DNA of 49,740 nucleotides from an uncultured Chloroflexales bacterium (lineage in GTDB: Bacteria; Chloroflexota; Chloroflexia; Chloroflexales; Chloroflexaceae). Below, piece after piece: positions 25,690 through 33,584 of the stretch. A program made the translations under genes and the position numbers. The stretch's first letter is position 1; every line of letters begins with the position of its first letter. The DNA is taken from positions 1 to 49,740 of the forward strand of contig CALCJV010000019.1 of NCBI GenBank assembly GCA_937967405.1, read 5' to 3'. The notes under the pieces were generated by a model. It saw only the letters and a list, made by a program, of their open reading frames with translations, searched no databases and was not told the origin of the DNA.

Positions 25690-26733
25690 CTATGCCCCAT
25701 ACAGGTGATCGTAGAGCGACTCTAGCGGCGGATCGGGAACCTGATCGGCGGCCAGCGTCGCGGCATCCACTTCTGCTTTGATCTGCTGCTGGAGCACCTG
25801 CCACTGCACCGCATCCAGCAAGCCATGCAGAATCGCATAGTCGCGCAGCTTATCAATCGGGTCGTGCTGGGCGAGGGCCGCAAGTTCTTCGGGCGAGCGA
25901 TACTTGCTGTGGTCATCAGCGTTGGAGTGGGGGCGCAGACGATGCAGCTTGCACTCGATCAAGGTCGGTCCGCCGCCGCTCCGCGCCCGCTGCATCGCGG
26001 TGTGGGCCGCAGCGTACACCGCGAAAATATCAGTACCATCTACGATTACGCCGGGCATGCCGTAGCCGGCCGCTTTGGTGGCAACATCACGCACCGGCAC
26101 TTCGCGGTGGGCGGGCACGGAGATGGCATAGCCGTTATTCTCGCACACAAACACGACGGGCAGCTGCTGTACGCCCGCAATCGTCATGCCCTCGTGCCAC
26201 GCGCCCTCTGAGGTTGCACCTTCGCCAAAGAAGGTGATCGCGGCGATGTCTTGCTCACCCGTAATGCGAAAGGCCAGAGCCAAGCCGACGGCATGCACGA
26301 TATGGCTGCCCACTGAGCTAGAGCCACTAACGATCCGCAGCGCACGGCTGCTGAAGTGCCCAAACATCTGCCGCCCGCCGCTTGCCGGATCGGTGGGCTT
26401 GCCCATGCCGTGCAGCAGCAGGTCGAGCGGGGTTTGCCCCAATGCTAAGGCCAAAGCCATATCGCGGTAGTAGGGCACACTATAGTCGTGGCCAGCGCGG
26501 ATCGCCCATGCACAGCCAAACTGAGTGGCTTCGTGGCCAGCGGAGGTGATCACAAAATGGGCTTTGCCCTGCCGACTCAGCTGCCACAGGCGATCATCTA
26601 CGTTGCGGACGCGCTGCATTCCAGCTAGTGCTGCAAGCACCTGCTCGTCGCTCAGCCCCAGCTGGCGGTGGCGTGGCAGGGCAGGATCATTGATCGGGAG
26701 TGAAGCTAGGCTAGTATCTGTCTGCATTGACAT
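25690..26733 (-). CDS. Branched-chain 2-oxoacid dehydrogenase E1 alpha subunit
   Basis: ThDP-binding alpha subunit, 347 aa. FGEGATSEGAWHEGMTIAG is the ThDP/Mg motif (GDG...NN in the family), followed by VVFVCENNGYAISVP. RQMFGHFSS and the segment around HRLRPHSNADDHSKYR follow the pattern I know from Bacillus BkdAA, not pyruvate-type E1 alpha. I therefore call the complex branched-chain. It oxidatively decarboxylates 2-oxoacids from Val, Leu and Ile to acyl-CoA. It starts at ATG 26733 (a second ATG is two codons in). It lies 35 bases after the acyl-CoA ligase gene. No E3 (lipoamide dehydrogenase) gene is present. Confidence 0.9.
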   Translation of the reverse strand: MSMQTDTSLASLPINDPALPRHRQLGLSDEQVLAALAGMQRVRNVDDRLWQLSRQGKAHFVITSAGHEATQFGCAWAIRAGHDYSVPYYRDMALALALGQTPLDLLLHGMGKPTDPASGGRQMFGHFSSRALRIVSGSSSVGSHIVHAVGLALAFRITGEQDIAAITFFGEGATSEGAWHEGMTIAGVQQLPVVFVCENNGYAISVPAHREVPVRDVATKAAGYGMPGVIVDGTDIFAVYAAAHTAMQRARSGGGPTLIECKLHRLRPHSNADDHSKYRSPEELAALAQHDPIDKLRDYAILHGLLDAVQWQVLQQQIKAEVDAATLAADQVPDPPLESLYDHLYGA

Positions 26734-26768
26734 ACATACATCCTCGTTTCAGGCTAGGGATGAGTGGG

Positions 26769-28487
26769 CTATGTCCCGCGCCGGGCTAGCTCCTCCTCAA
26801 CCAGTGTGCGCCGCAACACCTTGCCCACGGCGGTGCGGGGCAGCTCGGCGCGGAACTCAATTTCACGCGGGATTTTGTAGGGTGCAAGGTGCAGCTTGAG
26901 AAACTCGCGGATCTCCTGTGCCGTCGGATTAGTGCCCGCCTGCGCCACAATGAAGGCTTTCACCGTATCGTCGCCCCGTTCGGGATGGGGGATGCCCGCT
27001 ACGACAGCCTCTTGCACCTGCGGATGGGTATACAGAATCTCTTCCACTTCACGCGGCAGCACCTTGAAGCCACTCACGATCATCACATCTTTCTTGCGGT
27101 CCACCACGTAGAAGTAGCCATCAGGATCGGCGCGGCAAATATCACCCGTGTGTAGCCAGCCGTCGCTGGTCAAGGTTTGCCGACTCTCTTCGGGGCGGTT
27201 CCAGTAGCCCTGCATCACTTGCGGGCCGCGCACCAGCAACTCACCAGTATGCACATTGTCAAAGGGTAGGTCTGCGCCCGTTTCCAGATCAATCAAACGG
27301 GCTTCCACATCCGGCAGGGGGATGCCGATACTGCCGCTACGCCGCTCCCCCAGTACGGGGTTGCAGTGGGTTACCGGTGAGGCTTCACTCAGCCCGTAGC
27401 CCTCAACCAGCCGCCCGCCCGTAATCGCATCGAAGCGTTCCTGTATCTCGATGGGCAGCGGAGCCGAGCCACTGATACACGCCCGGATGCTGGTCAGATC
27501 ATACTGGCTGACGTTGGGGTGATTGACCACGCCAATATACATCGCGGGCACGCCCGGAAAGATCGTGCAGCGTTCTTTGGCGATGATCTTCATCACATTC
27601 TCAATCGGGCGCGGGTTGGGCACAGTCACGAGTTCTGCCCCCATGTGAATGCCATACAGCAGGCAGGTGGTCATGCCGTAAACGTGGAAGAACGGGATTG
27701 CGGCCATAAACTTCTCGCCGCCGGGCCTGCACGCCGGATACCAGCCCTTGATCTGCATCGTATTGGCCACCAGATTGTTGTGAGAAAGCATGGCGGCGCG
27801 GGGTGTGCCAGTTGTGCCGCCCGTGTATTGCAACAGGGCCGTGCTTGCCGGATCGCGCTCAACTCTGGGTGGCACGGTGCGGTAGCGTTCGAGCAGGTGG
27901 CGCATAAAGAAGATGTCGTGTTCGGGGCGTACTGTGACCCACTCAGGATCGCGCTTTTGGCTGGAACGCACGAGTAGATTAAATGGAAACGGCAACACAT
28001 CGTCAATGTAGGTGACAATCACGCGCCGCAACGGCGTGTTTGCCTGCACCTCGCGCAGCCGTCGCCAAAACAGGTTGAGGATAATCAGCGTCTCTGCGCC
28101 GCTATCGTCAAGCTGAATCTTCAATTCGCGGCTGGTGTAGGTCGGGTTGACGTTGACGATCAATGCGCCAATCCGCACCGCTGCAAAAAAGGCAAGCGCA
28201 AACTGCGGCGAATTGGGCAGCATAATCGCCACCCGATCCCCCTTGCGAACCCCCAGCTGATACAGCGCGGCAGCGAAGTGATTGACCTGCTGATCGAGTT
28301 CAGCATAGCTCATGCGGCAACCGACGGTGATCCGCCCACCGGCAAGGTAGCGCAGCACAAAGTTGAATGCCGTGCGATTGGCGTAGGTGCGGGCAGCATC
28401 GCTCAGCAGTTGATCTATCGGGACGTGCGGGTAGGTGAGGCTTGGGTGGACACCCGGCTCATAAAAGGCTAGCCACGGCTTCTCCAT
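26769..28487 (-). CDS. Long-chain acyl-CoA ligase (AMP-forming)
   Basis: A 572-aa adenylate-forming enzyme that activates a carboxylic acid to acyl-CoA through acyl-AMP. It carries the AMP motif LLQYTGGTTGTPRAAML, VEGYGLSEASPVTHCNPV, GWLHTGDICRADPDGYF and the C-terminal hinge DRKKDVMIVSGFKVLPREVE. The C-terminal LPRTAVGKVLRRTL holds the catalytic Lys. Length and motifs fit the FadD group of long-chain fatty acid ligases. As the first gene of an operon with BCDH E1/E2, it may feed branched or fatty acyl chains into the same CoA pool; that link is inference. ATG 28487 (MEKPWLAFYEP). Confidence 0.93.
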   Translation of the reverse strand: MEKPWLAFYEPGVHPSLTYPHVPIDQLLSDAARTYANRTAFNFVLRYLAGGRITVGCRMSYAELDQQVNHFAAALYQLGVRKGDRVAIMLPNSPQFALAFFAAVRIGALIVNVNPTYTSRELKIQLDDSGAETLIILNLFWRRLREVQANTPLRRVIVTYIDDVLPFPFNLLVRSSQKRDPEWVTVRPEHDIFFMRHLLERYRTVPPRVERDPASTALLQYTGGTTGTPRAAMLSHNNLVANTMQIKGWYPACRPGGEKFMAAIPFFHVYGMTTCLLYGIHMGAELVTVPNPRPIENVMKIIAKERCTIFPGVPAMYIGVVNHPNVSQYDLTSIRACISGSAPLPIEIQERFDAITGGRLVEGYGLSEASPVTHCNPVLGERRSGSIGIPLPDVEARLIDLETGADLPFDNVHTGELLVRGPQVMQGYWNRPEESRQTLTSDGWLHTGDICRADPDGYFYVVDRKKDVMIVSGFKVLPREVEEILYTHPQVQEAVVAGIPHPERGDDTVKAFIVAQAGTNPTAQEIREFLKLHLAPYKIPREIEFRAELPRTAVGKVLRRTLVEEELARRGT

Positions 28488-28520
28488 CGGCGCAGTTCCC
28501 TATACCCTTAGGTTTCAAGT

Positions 28521-28550
28521 CAAAACAAAACCAGCCAGCACACATGGCTG
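28521..28550 (-). terminator. Rho-independent terminator after the 56-aa gene
   Basis: CAGCCA (28532-28537) and TGGCTG (28545-28550) form a 6-bp stem with a 7-base loop. Read on the minus strand it is followed by GTTTTGTTTTG, a good U-rich tract. It separates the 56-aa gene from the acyl-CoA ligase operon. Confidence 0.65.
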
Positions 28551-28571
28551 ACTGGTCCCGTCCCAATACGG

Positions 28572-28742
28572 TCAGGCATCATCGCGCAGCCACCCCCGCT
28601 CACGGGCGATGAACTTGATCGTGGCATCATCTGGCGGATATAGTCCAGCAGCTTGATAGGCATAGGCCAGCAGAGCCGCGCCGCCGACCACACCGATCAA
28701 CAAACCGATCAGAAACGAAAACACTCCCAATACCTGCTTCAT
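28572..28742 (-). CDS. 56-aa single-span membrane peptide
   Basis: A short gene below usual size cut-offs. It starts MKQVLGVFSFLIGLLIG and has one Gly/Leu-rich membrane span (about residues 4-29). The 27-residue tail (AGLYPPDDATIKFIARERGW...) is charged and should lie on the other side. AGGAG is nine bases before the ATG, and a terminator follows 22 bases after the stop, so it is a real transcription unit end. It lies 98 bases after the TrmJ gene and may be the last gene of that operon or independent. Family unknown; the tail might bind a partner, with no evidence for which. Confidence 0.7.
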   Translation of the reverse strand: MKQVLGVFSFLIGLLIGVVGGAALLAYAYQAAGLYPPDDATIKFIARERGWLRDDA

Positions 28743-28840
28743 AGGTCTATTCTCCTGTAAAGCTGCACAACAGTAGCCAACTGGCTGTTTTTCTCACGCA
28801 CCCGTATGATACCGCACACTGGTAGGCTGGTCAACCGCGT

Positions 28841-29620
28841 TCACGGCCCACGCTCGCGCAGGCGGCGCGTGATCCTGTGGGCAATGGCCCGCAGCAACGC
28901 CACCTCGCGTCGATCCGGTTGGGCGCGGTAGAGCAGGCGGCGTAGGCGGCCTAAGAGTATCGCTGGATTGCGCGTCTCAAAGAAGTCCAGTTCGGTAAGG
29001 GCCATGGTCCACGCCTGCTCTAGCTCGAACAGCTCCGCCGCAGTTGGGGCAGGCGCGGCAGGTGCGGCGGGTGCAGGTGGTGGCATGCCCACTGCCGCGA
29101 TGCGTAGCTCATACAGCACCAGCAACACTGCTTGGGCAAGGTTCAGCGAGGAGTAAGCCGGGTCCGTCGGGATGTGCAGCACCTGCTGGCACAGATCAAG
29201 CTCAGGGCGTTGCAAGCCGTTGTCCTCCGCGCCAAATACGATTGCCACTGTGCCGTGTTGGGTGGCCTGTACCAGCGCGTGGGCTGCGTGGCGCAAGTCT
29301 GGCTGCACGGGGTAGTCACGGTGCTGGCGGGCGGATGTGCCCACCACATACACCGCATCGCCAATTGCGCTGGCGAGGTCGGGGTAGTGGCGCGTGCGTT
29401 GCAAGAGACCTGAGCTACGGTGAGCTAGTGCGCTGATCTGCTCCGGCGTGTAGGCGACGGGCTGCACCAGCCGCAACTGGCCCACGCCCATATTCTGCAT
29501 GGCTCGCACGGTTGCGCCAATGTTGACCACCGCTTGGGGCCGGTGGAGCACCACGACAATTCGGGTGAGCGGTTCAGGCGGGTTGCTGCCCGTGCTGTCA
29601 GTTGGGATAGCGCAGTCCAT
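28841..29620 (-). CDS. TrmJ-type tRNA/rRNA 2'-O-methyltransferase
   Basis: SPOUT-fold SAM-dependent RNA methyltransferase, 259 aa. Motif 1 is VVLHRPQAVVNIGATVRAMQ, motif 2 is VAIVFGAEDNGLQRPEL, and motif 3 is HIPTDPAYSSLNLAQAVLLV, which forms the trefoil knot and SAM site. The C-terminal helical part resembles TrmJ, which methylates nucleotide 32 of tRNA; the exact target cannot be read. I start at ATG 29620. A GTG six codons upstream (29638), directly after the permease stop, is also possible. Last main gene of the ECF sigma-ABC operon by spacing; coupling to that operon looks incidental in function. Confidence 0.88.
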   Translation of the reverse strand: MDCAIPTDSTGSNPPEPLTRIVVVLHRPQAVVNIGATVRAMQNMGVGQLRLVQPVAYTPEQISALAHRSSGLLQRTRHYPDLASAIGDAVYVVGTSARQHRDYPVQPDLRHAAHALVQATQHGTVAIVFGAEDNGLQRPELDLCQQVLHIPTDPAYSSLNLAQAVLLVLYELRIAAVGMPPPAPAAPAAPAPTAAELFELEQAWTMALTELDFFETRNPAILLGRLRRLLYRAQPDRREVALLRAIAHRITRRLRERGP

Positions 29621-29644
29621 GCGGCTATTGTACCGCACCTTACG

Positions 29645-30475
29645 CTACAGATCGCGCCGCCCAAACACGCGTAACGCCAGCAGCAGCGCAAGCAGGGCAT
29701 AGCCAATTGCGTATACGACCATGGCGGTGCTGGGCAGTGAAGCTGAGGTAAACGGAGTCGGCACGGCATTCGCTAATGGCGGCTGCATCAGGTAGGCCGC
29801 TCTGCGCCAAAGCGACTCAACCGGCATCAGCAGGCTGCTGATGATACCGATCCGGATGGCGGCACTCGATTGCAAGAATGCGCCGATCTGCTCCACCCAC
29901 GCGCCCACGAAGGCCAAGCCGTAGAGCATAAATAGCACTACGCCATTGGTGAGGGTGGAGAACTGTGTGCCGAGGAGCAGCGAGAGCGAGAGCAGTACAA
30001 TCGCTTCGAGGATCAGCAAGCCAACGGCGGTGATTGGGTTGGGCGGTAGGTAGCCCGCCGCGAGCCAACTCACGGCGAAGATGCCCCCACACAGCAGCAC
30101 AAGGTACAGCGTGACCATGAGGACGTAGCCGAGCCATTTGCCCAGCACGATCTGCCACCGCCGGATCGGGCGCGTGGCGATGGTATGGATCGTGTGCGTG
30201 GCAATCTCGCCGGAGATCGCATCCACTGAGGCGAAGATCGAGAGCATGACCGTCAGGAAGTGGACAACGTAGAGAGCCGCAACAACCAGAAAGTTGTAAG
30301 CTCCCTGCCGCACCAGAAACGATACGTCATTGGTATTCAGCTCGTTCACGATAGCCTGTAAGCCAAGCCAATACAGCCCGACAAACAGCCCGCCCAGCAG
30401 CAGCGCAGCTACGACCATGCGCCGCCGCCGCGCCTCGTGAAAGGTGAGCCACGTTAGCGTAGCGACAATCTGCAT
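29645..30475 (-). CDS. ABC-2 type exporter permease
   Basis: A 276-aa polytopic protein with about six spans. It has the ABC-2 layout: an N-terminal cytoplasmic helix (TLTWLTFHEARRRR) entering the first span, then HTIHTIATRPIRRWQIVLGKWLG before the next spans, a segment typical of the NosY/ABC-2 permease family. It would pair with the ATPase encoded 26 bases upstream. The substrate is unknown; this family covers drug, lipid and copper-site factor transport. Its regulation is likely through the ECF sigma/anti-sigma pair at the head of the gene cluster. Confidence 0.88.
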   Translation of the reverse strand: MQIVATLTWLTFHEARRRRMVVAALLLGGLFVGLYWLGLQAIVNELNTNDVSFLVRQGAYNFLVVAALYVVHFLTVMLSIFASVDAISGEIATHTIHTIATRPIRRWQIVLGKWLGYVLMVTLYLVLLCGGIFAVSWLAAGYLPPNPITAVGLLILEAIVLLSLSLLLGTQFSTLTNGVVLFMLYGLAFVGAWVEQIGAFLQSSAAIRIGIISSLLMPVESLWRRAAYLMQPPLANAVPTPFTSASLPSTAMVVYAIGYALLALLLALRVFGRRDL

Positions 30476-30501
30476 ATCTGCTCCTCCAGCTGCCTATGGG
30501 G

Positions 30502-31461
30502 CTATTGCCCGCTATCAGTGTTGCCGACAATCTCAAGGAAGCGTTCTTCGAGCGAGGTGCGGCGCGGCGTAAGCGCATACAGGTGCGCTCCGTGTGCGAT
30601 CACATGGTGCGCCAGTGTTGGCAGTTGGGCGGGATCAGCCAGCAAGAGTTCCAGCGTTGTTGTGCCATTGGTAGGAATGGTGGCGATATTTGGGGGCTGA
30701 ATCCGGACGGCATTGCCCGTGAATTGCTCTAGCATCGTAAGCAGGGCAGGCGACGCATCGCCCACTCGTAGCTCCACCACAAGCTGGGTCGTATTGCTGG
30801 CATCAAGCGGCATGGTGTGCAGCACGCGCCCCTGCTTGATAAAGGCCACCCGATCACAGGTGGCTTCGACTTCGCCAAGCAGGTGCGAATTGAGAAACAC
30901 GGTTGTGCCCTGCTTCTTCAGCGTGCGAATGATTTCGCGCACCAGCATGCGCCCAAACGGGTCAAGGGCAGAGCTGGGTTCATCCAAAAAGACGAGTGCT
31001 GGTTGGGCGAGCAAGGCTTGGGCCAAGCCGATACGTTGCAGCATGCCCTTCGAGAAGCCGGAGAGTGGGCGCGTGCGTTGCTCACTCAGCCCCACCAGTT
31101 CAAGGACCTCTGCGCTACGGCGGCGGCGCGTTGCGCGATCCAAGCCCGCCAGCCGCCCGTGCAGATCGAGCAGTTCGCCCGCTTGCAGCCATTCGGGGAA
31201 GCGGAAATGCTCTGGCAGAAACCCGATCTGGCGCATGGTGGTGGGGGTGCCGGGGCGTGTACCCAGCACCTGCGCCTGCCCACTGGTGGCCTGCACTAGC
31301 CCCAGCAGCATTTTGACTGAGGTGCTTTTGCCTGCGCCATTGGGGCCGAGAAAGCCGAAGATTTCGCCACGCGGTACATTCAGCGTCAGGTCGGCTACGG
31401 CAACATTGCGGCCATATTCTTTGCGTAACGCTTCGGTCACGATTGCGCTAGCGTTGGTCAT
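30502..31461 (-). CDS. ABC exporter ATP-binding protein
   Basis: A 319-aa ATPase of the ABC-2 exporter family. It has Walker A GFLGPNGAGKSTSVKML, the Q-loop FLPEHFRFP, signature SGFSKGMLQRIGLAQAL (the FSKGM variant common in these exporters), Walker B LVFLDEPSSALDP and the H-loop FLNSHLLGEVE. A C-terminal extension (about 215-319) is typical of this subgroup. It drives the permease encoded just downstream. It begins 102 bases after the anti-sigma stop. Confidence 0.93.
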   Translation of the reverse strand: MTNASAIVTEALRKEYGRNVAVADLTLNVPRGEIFGFLGPNGAGKSTSVKMLLGLVQATSGQAQVLGTRPGTPTTMRQIGFLPEHFRFPEWLQAGELLDLHGRLAGLDRATRRRRSAEVLELVGLSEQRTRPLSGFSKGMLQRIGLAQALLAQPALVFLDEPSSALDPFGRMLVREIIRTLKKQGTTVFLNSHLLGEVEATCDRVAFIKQGRVLHTMPLDASNTTQLVVELRVGDASPALLTMLEQFTGNAVRIQPPNIATIPTNGTTTLELLLADPAQLPTLAHHVIAHGAHLYALTPRRTSLEERFLEIVGNTDSGQ

Positions 31462-31563
31462 TTTGCCTCAGTACCTCAGGCTTATGGAGCCGTGCCACCC
31501 GTCCGGTAGGGGCTTGAGCGGGTGCAGCCGGACGAGTGGCAGGCGTTAGCGTGGGTCGCGTTG

Positions 31564-32709
31564 CTAGCGTACCGATGCAGCTAGCCCTAGTACCGTGTCA
31601 CGCATGATCAGTCCTTCGGTGTGCAGCATGAAGAAGCTGTCGCCATCCTGCCAGTACAGGTGATAAGCGCGGGGCGAAGTCTCACCATCGGCAGTCACCA
31701 GCAAGCCGGGCGTGCCATTGACCGTCACCTGCTGCAAGTTCTGGATGTCGGCGGGGAAGGGGAATAGCAGCGTGCTGTTCCAATCAATGGTAGCAGCCAA
31801 TGCACGGGCTTGGTTGGGTTCCATACCGAGTACGCGCAGCATGATCATGCCCAGCTGCTGCAAATCTACGCCATCGGGCAGGCTCAGTTCGGGGCTGCGC
31901 CCTTGTGCCAGCGTCATACTGAACTCGTCGCCCGTGTAGGTTGCCAGCACGGTGGGCTGCATCCTGCCCGTAATTGGGCTTGCACCGAGCGTTTCTGGCA
32001 CGGTTACATCAGTGATATTCAGCACCGTGAGCAGTTCGCGCATACCGTCGGCATTCACCTGAAAGGCAAACTCAGTGCGGTCAGTTACAAACAGCTCGGT
32101 CTCCGTCACGTTAGCGGGGAAGCTGGTTGGTTCGCGCACAGCATAGCCCGCAAGCGCGGCGGCGGCGGCGGCATCAGCGACAGGGGCTGGATCGGCAGGG
32201 TTGTTGGTTACTTCCGGCGGGCTGATAAACAACGCATCCTGCTCAAATTCGAGGTTCTTCAGTTCGGCGATGCGCTCATCGCTGATCGGCACAAACAGCA
32301 CTTGCTGCACGCGAAAGATTTGCAGGAGCTGATCGGCGAGGGCTTGCACGGGCGGCAACAGCAGCAATCCGGTGAGCATCAGCAGCGCAACGGCGGCGGC
32401 GGCAATGCGGCGCATTGGGGCAAAAGATCGGTTCATTGGTGCAGTTCTCCTTGTTGGTGTTCTTACTTGTTCAGGTTCGAGATCGTGGGCAATGATTGTC
32501 CGCATCTGGCGCAGCACGAGATCATGCGGCGGAGCCGGTGCGGCTGGCAGCAGCACCGCGATCTGTACCGCTTGGGCGGCAAGCGCAGTAGCGGCAGCGC
32601 GGCATGTGGCGCACTGCTCCAGATGGGCCGCCACCGCCTGCTGCGTAGCGGGGTCACCCTCGTGATCAAGGTAGGCACGCAGCGTGCCAGTGTCTGGACA
32701 GGGCTTCAT
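31564..32709 (-). CDS. Zinc-finger anti-sigma factor with extracellular domain
   Basis: A 381-aa transmembrane regulator. The N-terminus has the ZAS motif HLEQCATC (His-x3-Cys-x2-Cys) that binds and sequesters an ECF sigma factor. A single span (about residues 100-125, MRRIAAAAVALLMLTGLLLL) leads to a large extracytoplasmic part. Its C-terminal half recalls a DUF4367-like domain; that assignment is uncertain. The ATG overlaps the sigma stop by four bases (ATGA), the usual arrangement of a cognate pair. Envelope or copper/drug stress could be the input; the signal is unknown. Confidence 0.87.
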   Translation of the reverse strand: MKPCPDTGTLRAYLDHEGDPATQQAVAAHLEQCATCRAAATALAAQAVQIAVLLPAAPAPPHDLVLRQMRTIIAHDLEPEQVRTPTRRTAPMNRSFAPMRRIAAAAVALLMLTGLLLLPPVQALADQLLQIFRVQQVLFVPISDERIAELKNLEFEQDALFISPPEVTNNPADPAPVADAAAAAALAGYAVREPTSFPANVTETELFVTDRTEFAFQVNADGMRELLTVLNITDVTVPETLGASPITGRMQPTVLATYTGDEFSMTLAQGRSPELSLPDGVDLQQLGMIMLRVLGMEPNQARALAATIDWNSTLLFPFPADIQNLQQVTVNGTPGLLVTADGETSPRAYHLYWQDGDSFFMLHTEGLIMRDTVLGLAASVR

Positions 32710-33380
32710 ATCAAACTCCTTCGCGGCGTGGTGTCCTTCGCGGCTGGCTCCGCGCTCGGTTCAAGTCCAGCTTCAGCAAGCGGGCGATACTGGGCCAGAA
32801 AAGCCCGCTCAGCACGGGCTAGCAGCGTGCCCACTGAGCTTGGCGCAATCTCCAATGTGGCGGCAATCTCGGCGTAGTGTAGCCCGCCATAGCGCAGCAG
32901 CAATATCCGGCTCTGGCGTTCGGGCAAGCGGAGCAACGCCCGCCGTACCTGCTCACGCTCCTCGCGGCGTAATACCACTGTGGCTGGATCGGGCAGGGTT
33001 GCCGTGTAGCTTGTCGGATCGGCATAACTCTGTGCCTCACGCTGTTGGCGGCGACGCTGCCCGCGCATGCGGTTGTAGCCGTGATTCAGGGCGACGCGGC
33101 ATAGCCAGCCCACGAGTGCATGCGCGTGGTGTAGCTGCGGTGGGTGCTGATACAGCGTGAGAAATGTCTCCTGTAGCAGGTCTTCGGCTTCGTCTGGGCT
33201 AGCGCACAGGTGATAGAGCACGCGCCACACTGCCGCATAGTGCCGCGTGAAGAGCACCTCAAAGGCGGCCCTGCGTTGATCGGGCTGATGCAGCAGGGCC
33301 AGCAAGTCCGCATCGTTCAGGTGTGTCAAGGAAGCAGGTTGTTCGTTCGCGGTCGGGTCAGCATGCATCAGGTGCTTCAC
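32706..33380 (-). CDS. ECF RNA polymerase sigma factor
   Basis: A 224-aa group IV sigma factor. Region 2 has FEVLFTRHYAAVWRVLYHL and DEAEDLLQETFLTLYQH (the -10-binding helix). Region 4 has LPERQSRILLLRYGGLHYAEIAATLEI with the helix-turn-helix that reads the -35. It would direct polymerase to stress promoters, probably including its own operon with the anti-sigma factor, ABC exporter and TrmJ. The start is taken at 33380; the first 18 residues are an ill-conserved lead, and a later start is possible. It is divergent from hisC. Confidence 0.92.
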   Translation of the reverse strand: MKHLMHADPTANEQPASLTHLNDADLLALLHQPDQRRAAFEVLFTRHYAAVWRVLYHLCASPDEAEDLLQETFLTLYQHPPQLHHAHALVGWLCRVALNHGYNRMRGQRRRQQREAQSYADPTSYTATLPDPATVVLRREEREQVRRALLRLPERQSRILLLRYGGLHYAEIAATLEIAPSSVGTLLARAERAFLAQYRPLAEAGLEPSAEPAAKDTTPRRSLI

Positions 33381-33526
33381 TCCATGCCATGCGCTTCACG
33401 CGCTCGGTGCGCGGTCGCCGTAGCTACACGCCCGTTGGCGGTATCGGCTCCTGTCATGATAACACCGCCCCCTGCAATTCTGTGACAGGCAAACGCAAGC
33501 GATGCGAACTACCGCCTGCGTAGGCG

Positions 33527-33535
33527 TGGTATAAT
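33527..33535 (+). promoter_or_regulatory. Extended -10 promoter of hisC
   Basis: TG-G-TATAAT (33527-33535), a consensus extended -10, about 43 bases before the predicted start of translation at 33585. No clear -35 is visible, which is normal for this class. Confidence 0.6.
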
Positions 33536-33584
33536 TGCAGGCGCACCAAATCCGGTGCGTGTGTATCTGCTGGAGCAAACGCGG

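Noticed and set aside
28775-28795. AGCCAACTGGCT followed by GTTTTTC, terminator-like on the plus strand
   Set aside because: The loop would be only four bases with a 4-bp stem, and no plus-strand gene ends upstream of it.
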